Shown one piece after another: positions 53,390 through 61,621 of a stretch of DNA of 64,000 bases. Under the pieces are notes generated by a model that was not told the origin of the DNA, did no database searches, and saw only the letters and a list, made by a program, of their open reading frames with translations. Source of the stretch: JACKIP01 sp963710165 (GTDB taxonomy: Bacteria; Pseudomonadota; Alphaproteobacteria; Micavibrionales; Micavibrionaceae); contig CAVPYZ010000004.1 in assembly GCA_963710165.1 (NCBI GenBank), positions 806,001 through 870,000 of the forward strand, read 5' to 3'. A program made the position numbers and the translations under genes. Every line of letters begins with the position of its first letter. The stretch's first letter is position 1.

Positions 53390-54214
53390 ATGAAAGTTGC
53401 TGCGATCCAAATGACATCTTGTGATGTGATAGAAGATAATCTGTTACAAGCAGACGAATTAATTCGAGACGCCGCAGCAAACGGTGCCACGTTCATTGCA
53501 ACGCCTGAGGTTACGGATCAGATTATTGCAAATCGTGCAGAAAAGATTTCGGAGCATTTTGATGAGAATAACCATCCGGGGATTTCCTTCTTTCAGAATC
53601 TGGCGAAGGAATTAGGAATAACGCTTCTAATCGGATCAATGTGCGTGAAGGTGGCTGATGACAAACTTGCCAATCGCTCTTATCTGTTTGATCCGACGGG
53701 ATCATTAATCGCCACATACGATAAAATACACTTGTATGATGTTGACCTGCCCACGGGGGAAAGTCATCGGGAAAGTAACAGTTTTCGCGGTGGTGAACAT
53801 GCCGTCATAGCAGAGGTAGAAGGTCATAAAACGGGCTTGACGATCTGTTATGATATGCGCTTTCCGCATCTGGCACGGCATTTGGGGCAGGCAGGTGCGA
53901 AGATTATTATGGTGCCGTCTGCTTTCACTGTTCCAACCGGAAAAGCCCATTGGCATACGCTGTTACGTGCCAGAGCGATTGAGACAGGTGCTTTTGTTAT
54001 TGCACCTGCACAAGTCGGGAATCATAACGGCGTGCGCGTGACGTATGGACATTCACTTATTATAGATCCTTGGGGACATATTCTGGCAGAGGCAACCGAA
54101 GATAAACCCTGCATTATTACAGATGATCTTAACTTCGATCTGGTTCAAAAAGCGCGGCAGGCCATTCCCGCCTTACAGCATGATCGTGATTTTGTTGATG
54201 TTACAGTAAAATAA
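53390..54214 (+). CDS. Nit1/Nit2-type carbon-nitrogen hydrolase
   Basis: A 274-aa nitrilase-superfamily amidohydrolase. The catalytic triad is visible: Glu40 (ATPEVTD), Lys112 (YDKIHLYD) and Cys153 (TICYDMRFP). Members closest to mitochondrial Nit1 hydrolyse deaminated glutathione formed as a transaminase side product; pairing with grxC fits a glutathione-repair role. Cytoplasmic, no signal peptide. The full length matches the family. Confidence 0.92.
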   Translation: MKVAAIQMTSCDVIEDNLLQADELIRDAAANGATFIATPEVTDQIIANRAEKISEHFDENNHPGISFFQNLAKELGITLLIGSMCVKVADDKLANRSYLFDPTGSLIATYDKIHLYDVDLPTGESHRESNSFRGGEHAVIAEVEGHKTGLTICYDMRFPHLARHLGQAGAKIIMVPSAFTVPTGKAHWHTLLRARAIETGAFVIAPAQVGNHNGVRVTYGHSLIIDPWGHILAEATEDKPCIITDDLNFDLVQKARQAIPALQHDRDFVDVTVK

Positions 54215-54229
54215 AGGTATAATAAGAGT

Positions 54230-54508
54230 ATGGTTAATATTTTATCCAATGGTGTAGATTTCGCGTCCATCGCAAGAGGGGCGTTCCAAAATAATGGAAT
54301 TGGTCTGTCACCAAGGGCTAGAGCCATAACCAGTGAGTTTTTGAGTAGCTCAAACGAGCTGTTTAATACGTTGTATCTGCAGGCTGAAAATAAAGAAGCC
54401 AATCTTGTATTACAGATAAATGCGTTAAAATCCTCCCTGAATGTAGATCGACAAGATGTTGTGCTCCGTTCGCAATCACTTGGTTCCGAAGTGGATACCG
54501 AAGCCTAG
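54230..54508 (+). CDS. Hypothetical small protein
   Basis: A 92-aa soluble helical protein starting 15 bp after the amidohydrolase gene. Residues 25-70 (LSPRARAITSEFLSSSNELF ... LVLQINALKSSL) are likely one long helix. Composition and lack of a leader recall small flagellar or structural helical proteins, but no family is recognised. It is probably the last gene of the grxC unit; the following 186 bp (54509-54694) are AT-rich and hold no ORF. Confidence 0.6.
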   Translation: MVNILSNGVDFASIARGAFQNNGIGLSPRARAITSEFLSSSNELFNTLYLQAENKEANLVLQINALKSSLNVDRQDVVLRSQSLGSEVDTEA

Positions 54509-54694
54509 AATTCTATTTCCCTAACCTTATGAATATATTTTAGCCATAATTTTATATACTTTGGTATACAACCATAAGTATATTTATTTATTATTTTTAC
54601 AACTTATTAATGTTTGAATAGTATTCCTATTTTGCGTCTCAAATTGCAAATGCAGTTATAGGCGGAAATTGATAACTTATGGAATGGGGTAAAA

Positions 54695-55405
54695 ATGACG
54701 TATTTTTCTTTAAAAAAGAGTGGGACGGACGATGTATTATTCGAAGGTGATTATGCATCCTTAATAAACTGTGTTGAAAGCGCGATAGAGCAGAGAGTTT
54801 GCCTCGATCATGTCAACTTACGCGGCGCAAATCTGGTTAATGCAGAGCTGGATGAGGGGAGCTTTCGCTTTGCCAGATTTGATCATGCGAATCTGACAGG
54901 AACAAATTTATCCGGTGCAAAATTGCAAAAAGCCTGCTTTAAAAACGCAACATTATATAATACGTGTCTGTGCGAGGCTGTATTAAATGAGGCTCAGTTT
55001 TTTGGAGCGACATTTGGGGGTGTGGACATCGCGTGGGCAGATATGACCGCGGCGTGTTTTGATACATTATCTGCTTTGGATTTGGACTTTTCAGATGCGA
55101 TTATTATGAAGGACGCGCTGTTTTATGATCGCACAGGTGTAATTTGTAATATGTCACACGCGCCAATGATTATAAAGGGGCTGCAATACCCGATTATGCT
55201 GTTTGATGATCATATGAAGGTTGGCTCTGCCGTTATGTCTTTCGGGGCGTGGCAAAGTATTAAAAATAATATGAATCTATCTGGACTGGATCATGATTTA
55301 TTGATGTTCATAAAAGTATACGGGGCATTTTTATTTACATTGGCAGAGATACGCGGGCGTCATTCAAAAGACATTGTCCGAAACAATCATAAAAACGTGG
55401 CATAA
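54695..55405 (+). CDS. Pentapeptide-repeat protein
   Basis: A 236-aa protein. About 12 pentapeptide repeats (A[N/D]Lxx type) run from about residue 43 to 125, for example LRGANLVNAEL, FDHANLTGTNLSGAKL, NEAQFFGATF and GVDIAWADM, forming a right-handed beta-helix. The C-terminal 100 residues are a separate domain (SFGAWQSIKNNMNLSGLDHD) of unknown type. No signal peptide. The role is unknown; some pentapeptide proteins mimic DNA and protect gyrase, others are effectors. Confidence 0.85.
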   Translation: MTYFSLKKSGTDDVLFEGDYASLINCVESAIEQRVCLDHVNLRGANLVNAELDEGSFRFARFDHANLTGTNLSGAKLQKACFKNATLYNTCLCEAVLNEAQFFGATFGGVDIAWADMTAACFDTLSALDLDFSDAIIMKDALFYDRTGVICNMSHAPMIIKGLQYPIMLFDDHMKVGSAVMSFGAWQSIKNNMNLSGLDHDLLMFIKVYGAFLFTLAEIRGRHSKDIVRNNHKNVA

Positions 55406-55420
55406 AGGTGCTTTTTGGAA

Positions 55421-55449
55421 TTGCGTTTTAAGCGTTTTGTAATTATGGT
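55421..55449 (+). promoter_or_regulatory. Possible promoter of tRNA-Leu
   Basis: TTGCGT (55421-55426) and TATGGT (55444-55449) with a 17-bp spacer lie 15 bp upstream of the tRNA 5' end. The boxes are moderate matches to sigma-70 consensus. Confidence 0.35.
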
Positions 55450-55464
55450 GTTCCTACCTTATTC

Positions 55465-55551
55465 GCGAGCATGGCGGAATAGGTAGACGCAACGGACTTA
55501 AAATCCGTTGTCCGTAAGGACGTGGGGGTTCAAGTCCCCCTGCTCGCACCA
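55465..55551 (+). tRNA. tRNA-Leu (UAA)
   Basis: An 87-nt tRNA with CCA encoded. The acceptor stem is GCGAGCA / TGCTCGC, the anticodon stem ACGGA / TCCGT holds the loop CTTAAAA (anticodon TAA at 55499-55501), the long variable arm GTCCGTAAGGAC marks a class II tRNA, and the T arm is GGGGGTTCAAGTCCCCC. It decodes UUA and, by wobble, UUG. The cyclophilin gene follows 19 bp later. Confidence 0.97.
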
Positions 55552-55570
55552 CCAATAAAAAGGAATTTCG

Positions 55571-56140
55571 ATGAAAAAAACAGTATTAACATTATGGAGT
55601 ATTTTTATTATGACAGGCGCAGCCACCGCTGAAACAAGCGGAAAAGAAAGACTAGAGATGACACTTTCAACAGGTGGTCCTGTTGTCATTGAACTGCTTC
55701 CGGATATCGCTCCGAAGCATGTTGAGCAAATTACGACACTTGCAAAAGACGGTTTTTATGACGGTATTATCTTTCACCGTGTTATTCCGGGTTTTATGGC
55801 GCAAACAGGTGATCCCACAGGTACAGGCACAGGTAATTCCGAACTTCCTGACATTAATGCCGAATTCAGCGACTATGATTATAAGCGTGGAACCATCGGC
55901 ATGGCGCGTACAATGGATCCGAATAGTGCAAATTCACAGTTCTTTTTCTGTTTCAATGACACAGGATGTCGCTCTTTAACTGGTGATTACACAGTTTGGG
56001 GACAGGTTGTTGAAGGCATGGAATTTATTGACGCCGTTGCCGTAGGGGAGCCACCCAAAAACCCCGATAAAATCGTAGAAGCAAAAGTGGTTTCTGCAGA
56101 GACTGTAAATGAAGAAGCCGAGGAAGAAGCGGCAGAATAG
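55571..56140 (+). CDS. ppiA: Periplasmic cyclophilin-type peptidyl-prolyl isomerase
   Basis: A 189-aa protein with a signal peptide (VLTLWSIFIMTGAATA, cleavage near 20) and AAAAAGGA upstream. The cyclophilin core includes the catalytic FHRVIPGFMAQTGD, GTIGMARTMDPNSANSQFFF and YTVWGQVVEGMEFID. It speeds proline cis-trans isomerisation during folding of envelope proteins. The last 15 residues are acidic (EEAEEEAAE). A terminator follows the stop. Confidence 0.93.
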   Translation: MKKTVLTLWSIFIMTGAATAETSGKERLEMTLSTGGPVVIELLPDIAPKHVEQITTLAKDGFYDGIIFHRVIPGFMAQTGDPTGTGTGNSELPDINAEFSDYDYKRGTIGMARTMDPNSANSQFFFCFNDTGCRSLTGDYTVWGQVVEGMEFIDAVAVGEPPKNPDKIVEAKVVSAETVNEEAEEEAAE

Positions 56141-56151
56141 AATTTCTTAAG

Positions 56152-56178
56152 AATACCGGTCTAGCGCCGGTATTTTTT
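56152..56178 (+). terminator. Rho-independent terminator after cyclophilin gene
   Basis: Stem AATACCGG / CCGGTATT with the 7-nt loop TCTAGCG, followed by a T-rich tract, 11 bp after the cyclophilin stop codon. Confidence 0.85.
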
Positions 56179-56234
56179 TATTTACAAATGGTATTACCAT
56201 AATGTAATTTAAGTTATAAATAGTAAGGTGTAAT

Positions 56235-56735
56235 ATGAGTAAGATTTTAACGTCATTTGTTTTATCGACGGCGCTGGGTTTTGGAACACAAGCTTCAGCG
56301 CAACAGGAACAAGCGGAAGATATAAGTTATTCCGAACCGGATGAAATCGTATCCTGTGTTTTTGAAGCAGCGAATTTCGATGGGATAGTTGTGCGAGGTG
56401 CTGCCAGAGACTATATGGAGGCAGATAAGCTATTGGAAATAGAAGAAGTTTCGGGCGGATCTTTGCCGGATGTTGACATTGATATGGTCAAAATAAAATA
56501 TTCTCTATGCGGCAGTCAGGGGCATGAAGTTGAAGAATATTTTGATCGTGTAGATGTCGTTTCTTTTTTAGATGATGAAAATATGTTGACGGCTACGGCT
56601 CGGGAAGCATTTGTTGAAGCAAATGAACTTTTTTCAATGATACCATGTGACGATCCGAATATTGAGTGGATCTCCAGCACTTTAAGCGATACCAGCATGA
56701 CCGCATATCAAAATTTCTGCTCACCCGAACAATAA
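56235..56735 (+). CDS. Secreted hypothetical protein
   Basis: A 166-aa protein with a signal peptide (ILTSFVLSTALGFGTQASAQ, cleavage near 23) and AAGGTG upstream of ATG 56235. The mature part is very acidic, with cysteines in VSCVFEA, SLCGSQG, IPCDDPN and NFCSPEQ, suggesting two disulfides in the periplasm. No family recognised. It ends 13 bp before the convergent lpxC gene. Confidence 0.65.
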   Translation: MSKILTSFVLSTALGFGTQASAQQEQAEDISYSEPDEIVSCVFEAANFDGIVVRGAARDYMEADKLLEIEEVSGGSLPDVDIDMVKIKYSLCGSQGHEVEEYFDRVDVVSFLDDENMLTATAREAFVEANELFSMIPCDDPNIEWISSTLSDTSMTAYQNFCSPEQ

Positions 56736-56748
56736 TAAAACGTAGATC

Positions 56749-57660
56749 TTAAATCCGTGCAGCTTGGCGTTGCGCTGTGTGAAGATGATCGGCAAGTGGG
56801 ATGACATTATCCGTTGTCCATTCCCATGCGCTTTCATCTGCGAATAGAGCGTGGAGGATGCGGTTATTCATATCGTGACCGGCCTTAATACCGTGATAAC
56901 GTCCTTGAATAGGGGCACCGGCCAAGGCCAAGTCACCAACCGCATCTAGTAATTTGTGTCTGATAAACTCATCGGGGCGGCGCAGACCATTAGGGTTCAA
57001 AATACCGTCTTCCCCTAATACAATGGCGTTATCTAATGATCCGCCTTGCGCAAGACCAACGCTACGTAGGTATTGAACTTCCTTTTCAAAGCCAAATGTA
57101 CGGCATTCTGCAAGTTCGTGTGGAAAGTTACCATTAACAATTTCTGTCTCAAAATTCTGACGACCGATTGCGGGGTGACTAAATTCGATTTCACCACTAA
57201 AAGACGGTTCTTTTGCAGGAGACAGAAATACTGTTTTATCGCCGTCTTGGACGCTAACTGTTTTCAAAATACGGATCATGTGGCGTGGAATATCTTGCTC
57301 TAGTGTGCCGACGCGCTCTATTTCCTTCACAAATGCGAGGGAGCTACCATCCATAATAGGAACTTCGGGTCCGTTAATTTCGATGAGGGCATTATCAATA
57401 TGACAGCCTTGCAACGCCGCCATTAAATGTTCAATCGTACCCACGCTGACATTTTCTTCGTTGCTGATAACGGTGCATAGTTTTGTATCACTGACATTGT
57501 CCCATGTTGCGGCAATGAAGCTGTTTTTGTCTTTAACGTCGGTACGCACGAAGTGAATACCATGATTTGCGGGAGCAGGGCGCACAATCATCGCAACGGA
57601 TTTTCCGCCGTGAAGGCCGACCCCGTGGAAATGAAGTAATGATTTTAATGTGTGTTGCAT
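56749..57660 (-). CDS. lpxC: UDP-3-O-acyl-N-acetylglucosamine deacetylase
   Basis: A 303-aa zinc deacetylase, the committed step of lipid A synthesis. Zinc ligands are recognisable in TIEHLMAALQG (His near 79), and in HKLLDAVGDLAL, where the family has its second His and an Asp. VGLHGGKSVAMIVRPAPAN at the start and YHGIKAGHDMNNRILHALF near the end are typical. It acts at the cytoplasmic face. It is on the same strand as ftsZ but separated from it by a terminator, so it is probably transcribed on its own. Confidence 0.96.
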   Translation of the reverse strand: MQHTLKSLLHFHGVGLHGGKSVAMIVRPAPANHGIHFVRTDVKDKNSFIAATWDNVSDTKLCTVISNEENVSVGTIEHLMAALQGCHIDNALIEINGPEVPIMDGSSLAFVKEIERVGTLEQDIPRHMIRILKTVSVQDGDKTVFLSPAKEPSFSGEIEFSHPAIGRQNFETEIVNGNFPHELAECRTFGFEKEVQYLRSVGLAQGGSLDNAIVLGEDGILNPNGLRRPDEFIRHKLLDAVGDLALAGAPIQGRYHGIKAGHDMNNRILHALFADESAWEWTTDNVIPLADHLHTAQRQAARI

Positions 57661-57752
57661 AATACAAACCTTTCTAAGTTTAATATGCCTACACAGATCT
57701 GTCAGTTCAAATCACTGTTTATTGCCGAATGTTTCATGTAACACACACCCAC

Positions 57753-57777
57753 AAAAAAAGCCTCGAAAGGCTTTTTT
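57753..57777 (-). terminator. Rho-independent terminator after ftsZ
   Basis: Stem AAAAAAAGCCT / AGGCTTTTTT with a CGAA tetraloop, about 30 bp downstream of the ftsZ stop on the minus strand. It separates ftsZ from lpxC. Confidence 0.87.
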
Positions 57778-57806
57778 ATCTATAAGAAATCTGTAAATTT
57801 TATTAC

Positions 57807-59522
57807 TTAATTTGCCTGACGACGCAGGAACGCTGGAATATCCAGATCACTCTCATCTTTTTGTTGCGGCTTTGCTGACGGTGAGTCAATTGCCAAGCTA
57901 CCTTGCGTCGGTGCGTTTTCAGATGCAGACGCAGATGGCGTTTCGTCTCGTCTGCCACTGCTGTGACTGACCGATGCGCGGGCATTTTGTGCCATACCTG
58001 TAATGCGCTCTAATAATGATGGTGACGCGGCAGATTTTTGTCTGTTCTCAGTTGCGGGAACAACGGGTGGTCTTAACGTATATCCTGCTTGCGGCACTTC
58101 TTCTTGTTGCATATTCGTAGAGGGCGCTGACGGCACAGGTGCTTTTAAAACAGGCGCAGGTGTTGGTTGATATGTTGTCTGGTGTTCATCCAGTTCGTTT
58201 TTATCAATTTCAACGGGAGCAGGGGGGATGAACGAGTCATTTACACGCTCACCGCGCATGGCTGTTGTTCTGGCGCGCTCTCTATGCTCGCTATCATAAG
58301 ATTTTTGCTCGAATAATTCTGCTTCTGGCTCGTCCATTACAGTTGGCTTTGCGCTTGCTGATGGTTTTTGGTCATCCTGAGTGCGCGCAAATTTGGCAAC
58401 GGGGGCGACCTCCTTATCATCTTGTGCGGCCTCTTCTTGAGATGCGTTGCTTATTGATGCGGCAGGTTTTGTTGTTTGAATACGGCTGGCAGGAACTTTA
58501 TTAAAGTCAAACCCTGTACCAACGGGGCGCTTGGCGCGATTTCCCTGATCAATACCTGTGGCAATGACGGAAACACGCATCACACCATCAAGTGTTTCAT
58601 CGAATGTGGAACCGAAAATAATGTTAGCTTCCGGATCAACTTCGTCACGAATGCGGTTACACGCTTCGTCGGCTTCAAATAAGGTCATATCATAACCGCC
58701 GGTAATGTTAATGATAACGCCGTTTGCACCTTTCATTGAAACATCATCCAGAAGCGGATTATTGATCGCAGATTCTGAGGCTTCGATAGCGCGACGTTCA
58801 CCTGTTGCTTCACCTGTTCCCAACATTGCTTTCCCCTGATCGAACATAGCGGAGCGAATATCGGCAAAATCGAGGTTGATCAGGCCGGGCATGACCATCA
58901 GATCTGTTACACCGCGGACGCCGGATTGAAGAACGCTATCCGCCAGTTTGAACGCTTCGGCAAAGGTTGTCTTTTCATTGGCGACGCGGAACAAGTTCTG
59001 GTTCGGGATCACAATCAGCGTATCGACATATTGCTGCATTTCATCAATGCCGGCTTCCGCCATTTTCATGCGGTGTGATCCTTCAAAATGGAAAGGCTTT
59101 GTCACAACACCAACTGTCAGAATACCTTGCTCGCGACATGCTTTGGCAATGACAGGTGCTGCGCCTGTTCCCGTACCGCCGCCCATTCCGGCCGTGATAA
59201 AGACCATATTCGCATCATGTATGTGGCTCATTACCTCTTCGATTGATTCTTCGGCTGCGGCTTGCCCAATTTCCGGACGCGCACCTGCGCCTAGTCCGCC
59301 TGTAATATCCGGTCCAAGCTGGATTTTATTCGGGCAGAGGGATTTTGTTAATGATTGCGAGTCCGAATTACAAGCAAAGAGTTCAACGCCCTCTACATTT
59401 TCTGTCACCATATTATTGACAGAATTTACACCGCCACCACCAACACCAAAGATGCAGATTTTGGGGGAAAGTTCTTCACGTGAGGAAGGCGCTTGAGGTT
59501 GCATGCGGATATTAAGGGCCAT
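57807..59522 (-). CDS. ftsZ: Cell division protein FtsZ
   Basis: A 571-aa tubulin homologue that forms the Z ring. The GTP-binding tubulin signature GGGTGTG is at 114-120 (AGMGGGTGTGAAPVIAK), preceded by CIFGVGGGGVNSVNNM and followed by FDQGKAMLGTGEATGERRAI. A linker of about 230 residues rich in Pro, Ala and Gln follows the GTPase core, as is usual in alphaproteobacteria, and the protein ends with the conserved peptide DLDIPAFLRRQ that binds FtsA and other partners. No ftsA or ftsQ is adjacent. A stretch with DnaA-box-like sites lies upstream. Confidence 0.97.
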   Translation of the reverse strand: MALNIRMQPQAPSSREELSPKICIFGVGGGGVNSVNNMVTENVEGVELFACNSDSQSLTKSLCPNKIQLGPDITGGLGAGARPEIGQAAAEESIEEVMSHIHDANMVFITAGMGGGTGTGAAPVIAKACREQGILTVGVVTKPFHFEGSHRMKMAEAGIDEMQQYVDTLIVIPNQNLFRVANEKTTFAEAFKLADSVLQSGVRGVTDLMVMPGLINLDFADIRSAMFDQGKAMLGTGEATGERRAIEASESAINNPLLDDVSMKGANGVIINITGGYDMTLFEADEACNRIRDEVDPEANIIFGSTFDETLDGVMRVSVIATGIDQGNRAKRPVGTGFDFNKVPASRIQTTKPAASISNASQEEAAQDDKEVAPVAKFARTQDDQKPSASAKPTVMDEPEAELFEQKSYDSEHRERARTTAMRGERVNDSFIPPAPVEIDKNELDEHQTTYQPTPAPVLKAPVPSAPSTNMQQEEVPQAGYTLRPPVVPATENRQKSAASPSLLERITGMAQNARASVSHSSGRRDETPSASASENAPTQGSLAIDSPSAKPQQKDESDLDIPAFLRRQAN

Positions 59523-59654
59523 GGTGAGGTCTCCAACTTATGTTTAAACTTAATGTGATCTCTCAAGATTTGAAAAACCGGATGATTAGAAAGATTTATA
59601 TAAAGAATCGAAAACTAATACTGTGAAAGTCTGTCACATGATTTCCAAAAGCGG

Positions 59655-59695
59655 AAGGGGATAACTCTTATTTCCTGTGGATAACTCTTGGATAA
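59655..59695. promoter_or_regulatory. DnaA-box-like repeats upstream of ftsZ
   Basis: GGGGATAACTCTT, then TGTGGATAACTCTT (perfect DnaA box TGTGGATAA at 59676-59684), then TTGGATAAACTC recur within 41 bp in the region upstream of ftsZ on the minus strand. The arrangement could bind DnaA and tie ftsZ expression to replication. Binding is inferred. Confidence 0.35.
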
Positions 59696-59697
59696 AC

Positions 59698-60066
59698 TCA
59701 CTTTTTTCGCATCGTTAGGAAAATAATCTCGTCGCCATACTGAATTTGACCGCTCATTTGAATGCGTGTGTCTTTTCTTTGTAACCTAAGGATTGTCTCA
59801 TATGTAACAGGATCACGCGTAGCGGTGCCGTTTGTTTTTGTTAAAGCAAAATCTGAAGGCGCATTGGTAGGATCGGCGACTGATGTCATCTTTACTTCCG
59901 AATCGTTCAGTATTGAAAAGGTGCTTTTCCATTCGCAACCGACATCATCTGTACGAAATGTCTGCCCGTTTGTTATCTGGGTCAGCCCATCGCTCTTCTT
60001 GCGTAGAGGACCCTGATAAGAGCTTGTTGTTGTGATTTGATATGTGCCGTCCAGTTCCGTACTCAT
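59698..60066 (-). CDS. Small hypothetical protein
   Basis: A 122-aa, beta-rich soluble protein read from ATG 60066; a TTG at 60084 would add six hydrophobic residues. Repeated strand-like segments (LDGTYQITTTSSYQGPLRKK, GCEWKSTFSILNDSEVKMTS, TRIQMSGQIQYGDEIIFLTM) suggest a small beta barrel. No leader and no family recognised. It lies between ftsZ and the XRE regulator on the same strand. Confidence 0.6.
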   Translation of the reverse strand: MSTELDGTYQITTTSSYQGPLRKKSDGLTQITNGQTFRTDDVGCEWKSTFSILNDSEVKMTSVADPTNAPSDFALTKTNGTATRDPVTYETILRLQRKDTRIQMSGQIQYGDEIIFLTMRKK

Positions 60067-60145
60067 AAATAAAGTATAAAACAAAAATGCTTAAAAATTA
60101 ACTATGTGACGGAGATTTATTCCGAAGTCTTTATATTGGATTATT

Positions 60146-60790
60146 TTATTTGCTGTCCAATGTCATGGCGGCTTTTTCCCAGTAAGCGAAGAACTGCCTC
60201 TTATAAGCCTCTGCAATAATTGGGTTTTTCAGGACAATGATATCCGGTTCAGGGTCTAGCAAAATAATCGCCAAGTGGTTATCGAAGACATAGAAGGGAA
60301 CAGGGATAAACTGTGATTTGGGGATCCATTTATATTCGCAAAATTCTGAATCGTGATAGCGGGTGTCGCCTTCTTTCAAAAGGATTTTATACGTAATATT
60401 ACGGGCATCTGTCATGCGTCGCATATGCGGTCGTGTATGTTCACCGCCCCACCGTGCAAAATCATCCTCATCAACGTTACTGATATAGACTTCGCCGCCG
60501 TTTTTTTGCAGGGTCTTTATGACATATTCAAAAAAGTCGTAGAATCCTTGCTGTCCGCGGTATGTACGTACCTGATTTGATTTAATACGCACGCCGTTAT
60601 CAATAAATTCAACCCCGTTCAGCTCAAAGCAATCGCGGATAATACGCAAGGTGCTTTCACGTGGCTGGGTGTTACCGTTTTCTATCGCGCCGATGGAGGT
60701 TGTCGAGATGCCGGTTTTTTCTGAAAGATCGGATTGACTCCAATTTAAAATTCCGCGAGCGCCCCTGATCTGTCCTGTTGTTATATTCAT
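60146..60790 (-). CDS. XRE-family transcriptional regulator
   Basis: A 214-aa protein with an N-terminal Cro/CI-type helix-turn-helix (about 5-60; SQSDLSEKTGISTTSIGAIE) and a C-terminal domain of about 140 residues with FYDFFEYVIKTLQKNGGEVY and WGGEHTRPHMRRMTD, possibly a sensor or ligand domain. It is divergent from the mraZ region, so it may regulate itself or the division cluster. The effector is unknown. Confidence 0.85.
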   Translation of the reverse strand: MNITTGQIRGARGILNWSQSDLSEKTGISTTSIGAIENGNTQPRESTLRIIRDCFELNGVEFIDNGVRIKSNQVRTYRGQQGFYDFFEYVIKTLQKNGGEVYISNVDEDDFARWGGEHTRPHMRRMTDARNITYKILLKEGDTRYHDSEFCEYKWIPKSQFIPVPFYVFDNHLAIILLDPEPDIIVLKNPIIAEAYKRQFFAYWEKAAMTLDSK

Positions 60791-60922
60791 ATTTATCCCT
60801 TTGAAGTGCTCTAGGCTTGTTTAAATATTAAGTTACGTCAGATTATTCGAAAAAAGAAGTCTATAAAAGAAGAAAATGGCAGAAATATGGAATAGGCGCT
60901 TGACATAGTTCGGATGTTGTGA

Positions 60923-61046
60923 AAAAAACCAATTTAACTTCAGATTATTACTAGTTTGGGATCTAAAATCCGAGCAGTGGTAATTAGAGGAACCCCACAC
61001 AACACTTTAGGCCGTTTGATTTATTTCAAGCGGTCTTTTTTTATGA
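60923..61046 (+). ncRNA. Candidate small RNA upstream of mraZ (UpsM-type position)
   Basis: The 372-bp gap between the XRE gene and mraZ holds no ORF but a conspicuous non-coding segment ending in a terminator at 61010-61046. A TTGACA at 60900-60905 could be a -35 box, though no good -10 follows at the right distance, so the 5' end is approximate. In Rhodobacter sphaeroides an abundant sRNA, UpsM, comes from the same position in the mraZ 5' region and ends at a terminator there. Similarity here is positional; sequence homology was not checked. Confidence 0.4.
61010..61046 (+). terminator. Terminator-like hairpin upstream of mraZ
   Basis: Stem GGCCGTTTGA / TCAAGCGGTC (two G-U wobbles) with the loop TTTATT, followed by TTTTTTT. 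It lies about 115 bp before the mraZ start and would end or attenuate transcripts entering the division cluster. Confidence 0.8.
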
Positions 61047-61162
61047 AAAAAAAGCGTAATAACCCGCAATATCCTTTGACTCTCCATAAATTTCCATGAT
61101 ATACCATATATATCCATTAAATGTTTTTCAGCATTTTGGACGTTTAGAAATTGGGGACTATT

Positions 61163-61621
61163 TTGGGATTATTTTTATCCACAGCTGTGAATAAAATTGA
61201 TAAAAAGGGGCGTGTGTCCGTTCCTTCAAATTTTCGCGCGGTTATTTCTGTTTTATCTTTCAATGGTATTATTCTGTTTCCCTCACATCATTATGCGTGT
61301 TTGGAGGGGTTCGGGATCGACTATATTCAGGAAATCAGCCAGCGTCTTGATACTTTTGACTTATTTTCGAATGAGCAGGACGATCTGGCGACGACAATTT
61401 TCGGGGAGTCGGTGCAGCTACCTTTCGACGGTGACGGTCGTATAATTTTGCCACAGGATTTGCGTGATCATGCGCAGTTGGAGGGTGAGGCAGTCTTCGT
61501 CGGTTTAGGACAGAAGTTTCAAATCTGGCAGCCTGATGCCTTTCAGCAACGCAAAAAAGACTCGCGCCAGAGTGTCACATCAAAATCCCTTAGCCTGCCA
61601 AAGGGAGGTTCGCATGCGTGA
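61163..61621 (+). CDS. mraZ: Transcriptional regulator MraZ
   Basis: A 152-aa protein with two SpoVT/AbrB-like domains. The family start is normally M-FLST; here TTG 61163 (GLFLSTAVNKIDKKGRVSVP) with GGGGA before it fits best, and a TTG at 61151 is an alternative. The second repeat shows LPFDGDGRIILPQDLRDHAQ. MraZ binds repeats upstream of its own operon and restrains the dcw cluster. Its end overlaps rsmH by 8 bp. The codons for FLST create a chance DnaA-box sequence. Confidence 0.93.
   Translation: MGLFLSTAVNKIDKKGRVSVPSNFRAVISVLSFNGIILFPSHHYACLEGFGIDYIQEISQRLDTFDLFSNEQDDLATTIFGESVQLPFDGDGRIILPQDLRDHAQLEGEAVFVGLGQKFQIWQPDAFQQRKKDSRQSVTSKSLSLPKGGSHA

Noticed and set aside
58948..59496. 182-codon ORF antisense to ftsZ
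   Set aside because: Opposite the GTPase core of ftsZ, with Pro/Ser-rich shadow composition.
60791..61162. RNase P RNA gene upstream of mraZ
   Set aside because: The gap lacks the conserved GAGGAAAGTCC-type core and the expected paired regions; only a short terminator-ended element is visible.
61170..61179. TTATCCACA DnaA-box sequence at the start of mraZ
   Set aside because: It is produced by the codons for the conserved FLST residues of MraZ, so it needs no regulatory explanation.
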